NCBI RefSeq assembly: GCF_900102925.1
Contig: NZ_FNKI01000001.1
Coordinates: forward strand, 620,001-684,000
Direction: 5' to 3'
Source: Flagellimonas zhangzhouensis
Lineage (GTDB): Bacteria; Bacteroidota; Bacteroidia; Flavobacteriales; Flavobacteriaceae
Length of the DNA stretch: 64,000 nucleotides
The notes below the pieces were generated by a model. The model was given only the letters and a program-made list of their open reading frames with translations, was not told the origin of the DNA and did not search any database. Below, one piece after another: positions 35,317-43,416 of this stretch; the first letter of the stretch is position 1, and each line of letters starts with the position of its first letter. A program made the translations under genes and the position numbers.

Positions 35317-35888
35317 AACATAATTATAAAATTGGAATTGAGGATAGAAGAAAGGCCAATGGTCACTCTTCATTCCTTATATTTTTTACTGGTCTTTCAG
35401 GTTCGGGTAAATCCACTATCGCCAATGCTCTTGAACAAAAGTTGGTGGAGGAAAACATTAAAACCTATACCCTTGATGGCGATAATGTTAGAAAAGGAAT
35501 CAATAAGGATTTAAGTTTTTCCCCTGAAGATCGTTCAGAAAATAATAGAAGAATCGGTGAAGTGGCCAATTTGTTTGTGGATGCAGGATTAGTGGTGTTG
35601 GCCGCGTTTGTAGCCCCATATGAAAAGGATAGAAACCTGATCAAAAAAGCGGTGGGTGAAGAAAACTATATCGAGGTTTTTGTAAATACAAGCTTGGAAG
35701 AATGCGAAAGGAGAGATGTGAAAGGTCTGTACAAGAAGGCAAGAAAAGGAGAAATAAAGGATATGACAGGTATTTCCAGTCCATATGAAGTACCTTTACA
35801 TCCAGATATTACGCTTACGGAAATGGAGTCCGTAAAAGAGGCGGTAAATAGAATTTATGAATTGATTCGACCCAAATTACAATTGTAA
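35298..35888 (+). CDS. cysC: Adenylylsulfate (APS) kinase
   Basis: This 196-residue P-loop kinase phosphorylates APS to PAPS. The Walker A motif is FTGLSGSGKSTIANALE. Other family motifs are LDGDNVRKGINKDLSFSPED, NNRRIGEVANLF and the VNTSLEECERRDVKGLYKKA lid. It overlaps both neighbours (DUF2061 by 19 bases, cysD by one base). PAPS is the sulfate donor for the two sulfotransferases downstream. Confidence 0.97.
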   Translation: MEENIIKHNYKIGIEDRRKANGHSSFLIFFTGLSGSGKSTIANALEQKLVEENIKTYTLDGDNVRKGINKDLSFSPEDRSENNRRIGEVANLFVDAGLVVLAAFVAPYEKDRNLIKKAVGEENYIEVFVNTSLEECERRDVKGLYKKARKGEIKDMTGISSPYEVPLHPDITLTEMESVKEAVNRIYELIRPKLQL

Positions 35889-36793
35889 TGAGTAAATATT
35901 ATTTAAACTATTTAGATGAGTTAGAGTCTGAGGCCATTTATGTTCTTAGAGAAGTATGGGCCCAGTTCCAAAACCCTGTGATCTTATTTTCTGGCGGTAA
36001 GGATTCCATCGTAGTGACACATTTGGCCAGAAAGGCATTTTATCCAAGTAAGATTCCCTTTGCTTTAATGCACGTGGACACAGGGCACAACTTTCCAGAA
36101 ACCATTAAATTTAGGGATGACCTAATTGATAGTTTAGGAGTTAGACTTATCGTTGGTTCCGTACAAGAATCCATTGATCAGGGAAGAGTGGCTGAAGAAA
36201 AAGGAAAGAACGCCACCAGAAATGCGCTTCAAATAACCACACTGTTGGATGCCATTGAATCAAACAAAGTGGATTGCGCAATTGGTGGAGGTAGAAGGGA
36301 TGAGGAAAAAGCCAGAGCCAAAGAGCGATTTTTTTCACACCGTGATGATTTTGGACAATGGGATCCAAAAAACCAACGTCCAGAATTGTGGAACCTTTTC
36401 AATGGCAAACAATTTGAAGGGGAACATTTCCGTGTTTTCCCTATCAGTAACTGGACAGAGATGGATGTTTGGAACTATATTAAAAGAGAAAACATCGCCA
36501 TCCCATCACTTTACTTTGCCCATGAAAGGGAAGTGGTTTGGAGAAGCAATTCATGGATTCCCAACTCCGAATTTTTAAAATTGGATGAGGGCGAGGAAGT
36601 ATTGACAAAAAAAATAAGGTTCAGAACACTTGGTGACATTACCATTACGGGTGGCATAGAATCAGATGCAGATACCGTGGAAAAAATTGCACAGGAAGTA
36701 TCGGCAATGAGACAGACCGAACGAGGAAACAGAAGCGATGATAAGCGTTCTGAAACGGCTATGGAAGACAGAAAAAAACAGGGATATTTTTAG
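35888..36793 (+). CDS. cysD: Sulfate adenylyltransferase subunit 2 (CysD)
   Basis: This 301-residue PP-loop ATP pyrophosphatase makes APS from sulfate and ATP together with CysN. The PP-loop SGGKDSIVVTHLARK, HVDTGHNFPET and AIGGGRRDEEKARAKERFFS are all typical. The C-terminal RGNRSDDKRSETAMEDRKKQ is the CysD tail. The gene ends 7 bases before the chosen cysN start. Confidence 0.98.
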   Translation: MSKYYLNYLDELESEAIYVLREVWAQFQNPVILFSGGKDSIVVTHLARKAFYPSKIPFALMHVDTGHNFPETIKFRDDLIDSLGVRLIVGSVQESIDQGRVAEEKGKNATRNALQITTLLDAIESNKVDCAIGGGRRDEEKARAKERFFSHRDDFGQWDPKNQRPELWNLFNGKQFEGEHFRVFPISNWTEMDVWNYIKRENIAIPSLYFAHEREVVWRSNSWIPNSEFLKLDEGEEVLTKKIRFRTLGDITITGGIESDADTVEKIAQEVSAMRQTERGNRSDDKRSETAMEDRKKQGYF

Positions 36794-36800
36794 AAAAGAT

Positions 36801-38054
36801 ATGATAGATAACAATCAACTTTTAAGATTTACCACGGCAGGTAGTGTCGATGACGGAAAAAGCACTTTGATCGGACGTTTGTTATATGATTCAAAATCCA
36901 TTTTTGAAGACCAACTTGAAGCTATAGAAACAACTAGTAAGAAAAAGGGTCATGTAGGTGTGGATTTGGCGCTGTTCACAGATGGTCTAAGGGACGAAAG
37001 AGAACAGGGCATCACTATTGATGTAGCATATAGATACTTCACAACACCAAAGAGAAAATTTATTATTGCAGACACCCCAGGGCATATTCAATATACCCGT
37101 AACATGGTTACAGGAGCTTCAACTGCCAATGCAGCCATTATTTTGGTAGATGCAAGACACGGCGTAATTGAGCAAACCAAAAGACACGCTTTTATAGCTT
37201 CCTTATTGCAAATACCCCATGTGATCGTTTGTATTAACAAAATGGACCTTGTAGATTTTAGTGAAGAGGCATATAATAAAGTAATCGGTCAGTTTGAAGA
37301 GTTTTCTTCAAAACTGCTCGTAAAAGATGTTCGATTTATTCCCATCAGCGCCCTTTTAGGTGACAATGTAGTTAACCGTTCTGAAAATATGGATTGGTAC
37401 CAAGGAGCTCCACTTTTGCACACCTTGGAGACCATGCACATTAGTAGCGACACTAATAAAGTGGATGCGAGATTCCCTGTACAAACGGTTTTAAGGCCTC
37501 AAAGCGAAGAGTTCAGAGATTATAGGGGTTATGCAGGTCGAATGGCCAGCGGTGTACTTAGAAAAGGGGATGAGATTACCATAATGCCTTCTGGTTTTAC
37601 CTCCAAAATTAAATCTATAGACACATTTTCAGGAGAGGTAGAAGAGGCATTTGCTCCTATGTCGGTTTCCATCACACTTGAGGATGACATAGATATTAGT
37701 AGGGGAGATATGATTGTACGCTCCAATAACAAACCGGAAGCTCAACAAGACATTGAAGTAATGCTATGTTGGTTAAATAATAGTCCAGCAAAACCAAGAG
37801 CTAAATATTCAATAAAGCACACTTCTAACGAACAAAAGGCGATGATCAAGGAGGTGATGTACAAAATAGACATCAATACCTTGAACCGTAATTCAGAAGA
37901 CATGGAAATGTCCATGAATGATATTTGTAAGGTAAAGATAAGAACTACTAAACCTTTAATGGTCGACTCTTATAGGGAAAATAGGACCACGGGCAGTATT
38001 ATTTTAATTGATGATGCGACTAATGAGACAGTTGCGGCAGGAATGGTAGTTTAG
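36801..38054 (+). CDS. cysN: Sulfate adenylyltransferase subunit 1, GTPase (CysN)
   Basis: This 417-residue EF-Tu-like GTPase drives APS formation by CysD. The G motifs are GSVDDGKSTLIGRLLYDSK, GITIDVAYRYF (switch I), DTPGHIQYTRNM and INKMDLVDF. The C-terminal beta-barrels follow, including RPQSEEFRDYRGYAGRMASG. There is no fused CysC domain, in agreement with the separate cysC. The ATG at 36801 is chosen because the upstream in-frame start would overlap cysD by about 56 bases and add unrelated residues. Confidence 0.96.
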   Translation: MIDNNQLLRFTTAGSVDDGKSTLIGRLLYDSKSIFEDQLEAIETTSKKKGHVGVDLALFTDGLRDEREQGITIDVAYRYFTTPKRKFIIADTPGHIQYTRNMVTGASTANAAIILVDARHGVIEQTKRHAFIASLLQIPHVIVCINKMDLVDFSEEAYNKVIGQFEEFSSKLLVKDVRFIPISALLGDNVVNRSENMDWYQGAPLLHTLETMHISSDTNKVDARFPVQTVLRPQSEEFRDYRGYAGRMASGVLRKGDEITIMPSGFTSKIKSIDTFSGEVEEAFAPMSVSITLEDDIDISRGDMIVRSNNKPEAQQDIEVMLCWLNNSPAKPRAKYSIKHTSNEQKAMIKEVMYKIDINTLNRNSEDMEMSMNDICKVKIRTTKPLMVDSYRENRTTGSIILIDDATNETVAAGMVV

Positions 38055-38091
38055 GTATGAAAAGAATTTCCTAGACTTATATTCTATGTTT

Positions 38092-38113
38092 TTGGTTTTT
38101 TAATAAAAACCAA
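38092..38113. repeat. AT-rich hairpin between cysN and the flippase gene
   Basis: A perfect 9-bp inverted repeat (TTGGTTTTT/AAAAACCAA) has a 4-base loop. It lies 38 bases after the cysN stop and upstream of the next promoter element. It may act as a weak terminator at the end of the precursor operon, but no T-tract follows on the plus strand. Confidence 0.4.
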
Positions 38114-38167
38114 TTAAGGTTATCCTAAATCTTCAATAATTGTATCATTCTACATAATTTAGAGCTT

Positions 38168-38175
38168 TAACTTTG
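38168..38175 (+). promoter_or_regulatory. -7 promoter element before the flippase gene
   Basis: TAACTTTG matches TAnnTTTG exactly and ends 5 bases before the TTG start at 38181. It suggests the glycan-assembly core has its own promoter and a nearly leaderless mRNA. Confidence 0.5.
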
Positions 38176-38180
38176 TTTTT

Positions 38181-39518
38181 TTGATAAAAAATATCCAAAA
38201 TAAGCTAGAGACCGATAAAAATTTAAAAGAACTTTTGTCCGGAAGCACAGTTACATTTGTAATTAGAATTTTTGGTCTTATTCTAAGTTATCTTGTGGTG
38301 TTTATTGTATCTAAAAAATTTGATGCTGAAGGAACAGGAATCTATACGTTGACCTTAAGCTTTTTGGAAATTATATCAATTCTGGGCACTATTGGATTAA
38401 ATGTTGCGGTTTTAAGGTATGTAGGACAATTTAATACAGTTTCAAGTGAACCGTCAATTTTAAAACTATTAGTGAAAAATGTCTATAAAGTCGTCTTTCC
38501 ATTCTCGATACTCTTAGCAATCGTAATATACTTTAATTCAGATTATATAGCAACCAATATTTTTGGCAATTCTACATATAAAAATGCATTGAAAATCTGT
38601 GCCGTTGTAACACCGTTTTATTCAATAAACCTTGTAAATGTGGAATACATAAGAGGTCTTAAGATATTGAGAATATCAGAGTTCTTGAGGAGTATTAATA
38701 GACCATTTCTGGTAATATTAGTTGTTTTGATCTTAGGCAAGGACAAGTTAAATCCCGTTTATGGCTTGGTCATTGCTGGCATTTCTGGGTATATTTTATC
38801 CACTTATTTCATTTACAATAAGTTAAGAAAAATTAAATCAACAAAAGCACAAATCAATGAATTAAACATTGGTAAATTACTAAAAACATCCACACCAATG
38901 TTAATTACTAGTTTATTTACATTTTTGTTGATTAATGCGGCTACTTTTTTTATTGAAGCCTATTCAACATCAGATCAGGTGGGAATATTTAATGTTTGCC
39001 TGCGAATAGCCAATTTGGTAAGTTTGATCTTAATAGTGGTTAATACAATAGCCGCTCCTAAGATTTCCGAATTGTTTTGGGCTAAAAATTTTAAAGGATT
39101 AGATAAGTTTATTCAGCAGGCTTCTAAAATGATTTTCTGGATAAGTCTAGTTTCAATTTTGGTTGTTATTACATTTTCAAATTTCATTTTAGGAGTTTTT
39201 GGCAATGATTTTAAATCAGGTGTTACGACGCTTGTTTATTTAGCAATTGGACAAGCAATAAATACGATATCAGGCCCTGCTGGACTTTTTCTAAATATGA
39301 GTGGCAACCAAAAAACACTCCGAAATATCATGGCTATTACTACAATTTTTGTGTTAGTCGGATATGCCGTGTTGGTGCCTGACCAAGGAATAGTAGGAGC
39401 AGCAATTGTTGGTATGGTTGGTTCATTTATAATCAATGTCTTTTCTGTGTTTTATGTATATAAAAAATACAAAATTTTAACTGTTTATAGATTTTGGAAT
39501 TTTCATGGTACTAGGTAA
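38181..39518 (+). CDS. Wzx-like polysaccharide flippase (PST/MOP family)
   Basis: This 445-residue protein has about twelve to fourteen predicted membrane helices. The PST-type N-terminus reads GSTVTFVIRIFGLILSYLVV, with FVSKKFDAEG-like and GTGIYTLTLSFLEIISILGT segments. Wzx proteins flip undecaprenyl-linked repeat units across the inner membrane. The start is TTG at 38181, since no ATG lies near the N-terminus. It overlaps the acyltransferase gene by 14 bases. It is the first gene of the AT-rich core of the locus. Confidence 0.85.
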   Translation: MIKNIQNKLETDKNLKELLSGSTVTFVIRIFGLILSYLVVFIVSKKFDAEGTGIYTLTLSFLEIISILGTIGLNVAVLRYVGQFNTVSSEPSILKLLVKNVYKVVFPFSILLAIVIYFNSDYIATNIFGNSTYKNALKICAVVTPFYSINLVNVEYIRGLKILRISEFLRSINRPFLVILVVLILGKDKLNPVYGLVIAGISGYILSTYFIYNKLRKIKSTKAQINELNIGKLLKTSTPMLITSLFTFLLINAATFFIEAYSTSDQVGIFNVCLRIANLVSLILIVVNTIAAPKISELFWAKNFKGLDKFIQQASKMIFWISLVSILVVITFSNFILGVFGNDFKSGVTTLVYLAIGQAINTISGPAGLFLNMSGNQKTLRNIMAITTIFVLVGYAVLVPDQGIVGAAIVGMVGSFIINVFSVFYVYKKYKILTVYRFWNFHGTR

Positions 39519-40062
39519 AATAATTAGAAAAATTAAGAATAGGGCAAGTACTTTGACAAATAGGATATATTATTATCCATATTTAACTTGTAGCGGAGCA
39601 AACATAATACAAGAAAGGGTCCATATTCGAGACTTTAATGTAAAAAACAAAAGGTTATCGATATTACTGGCTAATAGTGCTAAAATTTACCATGATGTAA
39701 TTTTGCAGGGCTCTGGGAAGATCTTGTTGGGAGAGAATAGTTTTATAGGATCATTTTCGGTTATTGGTTCAAATGAATCCATTAGTATAGGTAAAAATGT
39801 TATGATTGCTCAATCTGTCTCTATCAGGGATACAGACCATAATTTTGAAGATTTAAGTAAACCCATGATATCTCAAGGGATTATCACTAAAAAAGTGGAG
39901 ATAAAAGACAATGTTTGGATTGGATATGGCGCGGTAATTACCAAAGGTGTTATAATTGAAGAAGGAGCAATAATTGGAGCAAACGCAGTGGTAACCAAAA
40001 ACGTGCCCAAAAATGCAATTGTGGGAGGTGTTCCCGCAAAAATTATAAAATATAGAGAATAA
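39505..40062 (+). CDS. Hexapeptide-repeat acyltransferase (left-handed beta-helix)
   Basis: This 185-residue protein is built of hexapeptide repeats forming a left-handed beta-helix (residues about 60-180). The catalytic His lies in SIRDTDHNFEDLSKPM. DNVWIGYGAVITKGVIIEEG and IVGGVPAKIIKYRE are typical of WbbJ/maltose-acetyltransferase-like enzymes. It probably O-acetylates a sugar of the repeat unit. It overlaps the flippase gene by 14 bases and the sulfotransferase gene by one base. Confidence 0.9.
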   Translation: MVLGKIIRKIKNRASTLTNRIYYYPYLTCSGANIIQERVHIRDFNVKNKRLSILLANSAKIYHDVILQGSGKILLGENSFIGSFSVIGSNESISIGKNVMIAQSVSIRDTDHNFEDLSKPMISQGIITKKVEIKDNVWIGYGAVITKGVIIEEGAIIGANAVVTKNVPKNAIVGGVPAKIIKYRE

Positions 40063-40973
40063 TGAAGGTAAATTTTTTCTGTATTGGCGCGCAAAAAGCC
40101 GGAACTACACTGCTTCATGATATACTTATACAGCACCCTGATATTTATTTACCCCCAGATAAGGAAGCACATTTTTTTGATGTGAATGAAAGATATGAAA
40201 AAGGACTTGACTATTTTGAAACTTTTTTCTCAACATATTCTGGACAAAAAAGAATAGGTAATATTAATCCAAATCTTCAGGTTGAAAATAGGTCCATTGA
40301 TCGTATCATTGATTCTTATGGCAATAAAGAGGTTAAGATAATATTTATCCTTAGGGATCCAGTTAAACGCATGTATTCTCATTATTTAATGAGTAAAAAA
40401 AGGGGGTATGAGAAATTAACCTTTCAAGAAGCATTAAATCAAGAAAGTCACAGAATTAAAAACCCCAAAAACTATAAAAAATATTATACTAACGAATTAG
40501 GACATTTTGAGAAAGACCACCTAGGATATTCATTAAGAAGCCATTATTTAAAGACATTAAAGCATTTGCATCAACGTATTCCCCAAAAAAACATAAAAGT
40601 GGTTTTTTTTGAAGAGTTTCTTGGGGATAAACAAAATACAATTACTGACCTATTAAATTTTATTGAGGTAGATAATAATTTTGAATTTGATTTATCAATC
40701 AAAAGTAATCCTGCACAAAAGTCAAAATCAATTTTAGTTTCAAAATTCTTGATAACCTCCTCTCCTTTAAAAAGTGTTTTAAAAAAGATAACCCCTACTT
40801 GGATTAGGCTTCGAATCAAAAATTTTGTAAAAAAAATAAATTTAAAAGAACTTTCTGAAGAAGAAAAAAAACTTTCCCCTTTTATATACTCATCATTAAG
40901 AAAGGAGTTCGATAGTGAAGTTGAGGAATTGGAGAAATTTTTAAACAGAAGAATTGATTTTTGGGAGTATTAG
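40062..40973 (+). CDS. PAPS-dependent carbohydrate sulfotransferase (Sulfotransfer_1/NDST-like)
   Basis: This 303-residue enzyme carries both PAPS-binding signatures. The 5'-phosphosulfate loop is CIGAQKAGTTLLHD (residues about 7-20). The 3'-phosphate motif is FILRDPVKRMYSHYL, with Arg at 98 and Ser at 106. LPPDKEAHFFD follows the first strand, as in heparan-sulfate-type sulfotransferases. It should transfer sulfate from PAPS to a sugar hydroxyl or amine of the glycan. PAPS supply is encoded 2-6 kb upstream. It is unrelated in sequence outside these motifs to the second sulfotransferase at 44635. Confidence 0.92.
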   Translation: MKVNFFCIGAQKAGTTLLHDILIQHPDIYLPPDKEAHFFDVNERYEKGLDYFETFFSTYSGQKRIGNINPNLQVENRSIDRIIDSYGNKEVKIIFILRDPVKRMYSHYLMSKKRGYEKLTFQEALNQESHRIKNPKNYKKYYTNELGHFEKDHLGYSLRSHYLKTLKHLHQRIPQKNIKVVFFEEFLGDKQNTITDLLNFIEVDNNFEFDLSIKSNPAQKSKSILVSKFLITSSPLKSVLKKITPTWIRLRIKNFVKKINLKELSEEEKKLSPFIYSSLRKEFDSEVEELEKFLNRRIDFWEY

Positions 40974-41012
40974 AATATATTAAAAAGGAATTCCTAACGG
41001 GTCAATTCAAAG

Positions 41013-41043
41013 ATCCCAATCACAATTAGGGATTTGTTTTTTA
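41013..41043 (+). terminator. Possible weak terminator after the first sulfotransferase
   Basis: ATCCCAAT (41013-41020) pairs with ATTAGGGAT (41025-41033) with one bulged base and a CACA loop. It is followed by a T-rich run. It could attenuate readthrough into the glycosyltransferase gene. Confidence 0.35.
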
Positions 41044-41065
41044 AAAGCTTAAAAAAGAATATAGA

Positions 41066-42058
41066 CTGAAAGTTACCGTCCTCATAGTAAATTATAACAA
41101 TTGGCAAGATACCATAGAATGTTTAGAAAGCGTTTTAAAGTCTAAATATTCACCGATCGATATTGTGGTAGTAGACAATTCACCTAGTTTCGATTCTATT
41201 AAAAATTTGGAATCCTGGGCAGAAGGTAATGTCAAAGTGGAAAGGACCAATTTTTCTTCATTGGTATTCCCGGAGAATAATAAGCCATTAAAATATCTTT
41301 CTATAAGTGACACTGAATATTGGCAAAAATCACAGAATGACGATTATGATGTGATTTTTGTTAAGGCAGGCAAAAATGAGGGTTTTGCTGCGGCCAACAA
41401 TGTGGTTTTAAAGACTAAATTGGACAGATCTGGCCAAGAAGAATTACTTTTTTTGCTCAATAATGATACGGTCATCCCTCCGGACCTTATTACAAAATTG
41501 GCATCAAAATATGTTGAACATGACTATGGGGTTGTTGGATGTGTCTTGTTGGAATATTCAAAACCCGACATTGTGCAATCTGTAGGAGGGTTATACAATA
41601 AATATTTTGGTATTACCACTCAAGCCTTGGAGGGTATAAAAATCAACGAATTGGGTCTTGAAAAGGCACATATTGATTATCCTGTTGGGGCGGCTATGTT
41701 TCTTTCTATCAAGGTGCTAAAGCAAATAGGTCTTTTGGAAGAAAAATATTTTCTTTATTATGAAGAATTGGATTGGGTACAAAGAGGAAAGGTGACATAT
41801 TCTACGACCTATTTTGAAGATTGTTTTGTGTATCATAAGGGAGGGGTAAGTATAGGGTCTAATCACAAAAGTTTTATAGCGGACAAATACTCTCTAATAA
41901 ACAGGATTAATTTCGCTAAAAAGTATAATAGGACTTATCTGACAACCACATATTTAGGAGTGTTTTTTTCTATCTTTAAAAGATTTTTGTTTTTAAAATT
42001 TAAGCGTGGTGCAAGTCTTTTTTATGAAGTCTTAAAGATAAACCCTAATAAGTTTTGA
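41066..42058 (+). CDS. Family 2 glycosyltransferase with non-canonical CTG start
   Basis: The open frame from 41045 contains the full GT2 N-terminus KVTVLIVNYNNW, followed by DTIECLESVLKSK and DIVVVDNSPS. No ATG, GTG or TTG lies before it. The only sensible start codon is CTG at 41066, exactly where family members have Met. The first standard start, GTG at 41165, would delete the nucleotide-binding strand. The rest shows LFLLNNDTVIPPDL (DxD-like Asp) and HIDYPVGAAMFLS with the YYEELDWVQR motif, typical of rhamnosyl-type GT2 enzymes. The encoded length is about 330 residues. Confidence 0.85.
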   Translation: MKVTVLIVNYNNWQDTIECLESVLKSKYSPIDIVVVDNSPSFDSIKNLESWAEGNVKVERTNFSSLVFPENNKPLKYLSISDTEYWQKSQNDDYDVIFVKAGKNEGFAAANNVVLKTKLDRSGQEELLFLLNNDTVIPPDLITKLASKYVEHDYGVVGCVLLEYSKPDIVQSVGGLYNKYFGITTQALEGIKINELGLEKAHIDYPVGAAMFLSIKVLKQIGLLEEKYFLYYEELDWVQRGKVTYSTTYFEDCFVYHKGGVSIGSNHKSFIADKYSLINRINFAKKYNRTYLTTTYLGVFFSIFKRFLFLKFKRGASLFYEVLKINPNKF

Positions 42059-42108
42059 TACATAGTAACTAGATTTGATTGAGCTACTTTAAGACATATC
42101 CCTTTCCT

Positions 42109-43416
42109 ATGACAAAAAAAGTAACCTTAAATCTTGGTCGTATATTTACTCTGTTTTTGCTTTTTTTGCCATTTACCCAGGCCCTGACCGTTAATGTTGG
42201 GTTCCCTCTTAAAATTTCTGAGTTACTTTTAATTCTATTGATTATTGTTTCAATTGCAAAAGTAAAAGTGGGCAAGGTGAATGTGAAGCAAGGCGCAAAC
42301 AACCTTATTATTCTGTTTTTAGTATGGGCCACTTTTTCATTTTTAATTAACTTATTTTGGCAATACCCATATCCCCTAAAAGAAATCCCTACTCGAATGG
42401 GAAGTCTAAAGCTTGATAGTATATTACGTTTATTATATGTCTGGTTGTCTGTATTTGCCTATTTTATTTCTCAAAAGTATTTTAAAATATTTCCTAAAGC
42501 TTTGGGGTATTGGGTCACTGGGGCCGTTATTGCGAGCGTATATGCATGGCACCTTTTTGTTTTCTCAAGTTTAAACTTGCCTTATATTAAATTGTTCGGG
42601 ATGGATGAAGTACCTCAAAACATTAATGGGGTAATTAGATGCGGTACTTTTAAGGAGGGTAATTTTTTTGGATTGTATTTAATACTTTCAGGGGTAATTG
42701 CCTTGCATTTAAACAGAACTAAGACAGCCACTTTTTTGTTGATATCCACAATTACGACATTATCAACGATGACTTATGTTAGTGTATTTGTTTTTTTGCT
42801 TTTCATTTCCAGAAGAGTTTTCCTCAAAAAGAAAGTGCTTAAATACGCTTTAATTTTATCGCCGTTCATTCTAATTTCTACTGCAATATTTATTCAGTCA
42901 TCAATTTTTCAAGAGCGGATTTATGCAAAACTCGCTAAACCTTCCAATGAATTGTCCCCAAGTAATTTTTCAAAGGTAGACAGGGTGATTTCAGCCCGAA
43001 TTGCATTTTATGAAGGTTTGGACAATCCAATATTTGGAGTTGGTCCATATAATTATGCTCTGCATTATGATGAGCATAACGATTTTGAAAGCTTCATTAC
43101 CAACAATACAGAATTTTCATTGAAATACTTTAAAAGAGAAAATAAAAGGGCTATCCCAAACAATGTTTATTTGGAGGTTTGGTCGGAATATGGTATTGTT
43201 GGTTTTTTGATATTTGTTAGCTTTCTTTTGTTATTACTTTTAAAATCTTTTAAAGCAAGAAATGATATGCTTACTGGGGGGGTCTTGGCACTTTTGGTGT
43301 CATTCAATGCATTTCCTTCTTTTATAGTGTTGTTTATTTGGGTGTTTTTGGCGCTAGTAAATTCTAGGACTTCTTTTAACGTAAATGAAAATGAAATATC
43401 TGTACGGGAAAAATAA
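42109..43416 (+). CDS. Wzy/WaaL-like O-antigen polymerase or ligase (first copy)
   Basis: This 435-residue protein has about ten to twelve membrane helices. A large loop and C-terminal region hold ISARIAFYEGLDNPIFGVGP and NNVYLEVWSEYGIVGFLIFV. The last of these is the hallmark of the O-antigen ligase/polymerase (Wzy_C) fold. It either polymerises repeat units (Wzy) or ligates glycan to an acceptor. An upstream TTG at 42079 could extend it by ten residues. It overlaps the next gene, a second member of the same class, by 32 bases. Confidence 0.82.
   Translation: MTKKVTLNLGRIFTLFLLFLPFTQALTVNVGFPLKISELLLILLIIVSIAKVKVGKVNVKQGANNLIILFLVWATFSFLINLFWQYPYPLKEIPTRMGSLKLDSILRLLYVWLSVFAYFISQKYFKIFPKALGYWVTGAVIASVYAWHLFVFSSLNLPYIKLFGMDEVPQNINGVIRCGTFKEGNFFGLYLILSGVIALHLNRTKTATFLLISTITTLSTMTYVSVFVFLLFISRRVFLKKKVLKYALILSPFILISTAIFIQSSIFQERIYAKLAKPSNELSPSNFSKVDRVISARIAFYEGLDNPIFGVGPYNYALHYDEHNDFESFITNNTEFSLKYFKRENKRAIPNNVYLEVWSEYGIVGFLIFVSFLLLLLLKSFKARNDMLTGGVLALLVSFNAFPSFIVLFIWVFLALVNSRTSFNVNENEISVREK

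Noticed and set aside
36066-36081. A CACGTGGACA string in cysD resembling half a parS site
   Set aside because: It encodes the conserved HVDTGHNFPE motif of CysD, and the other half-site does not match.
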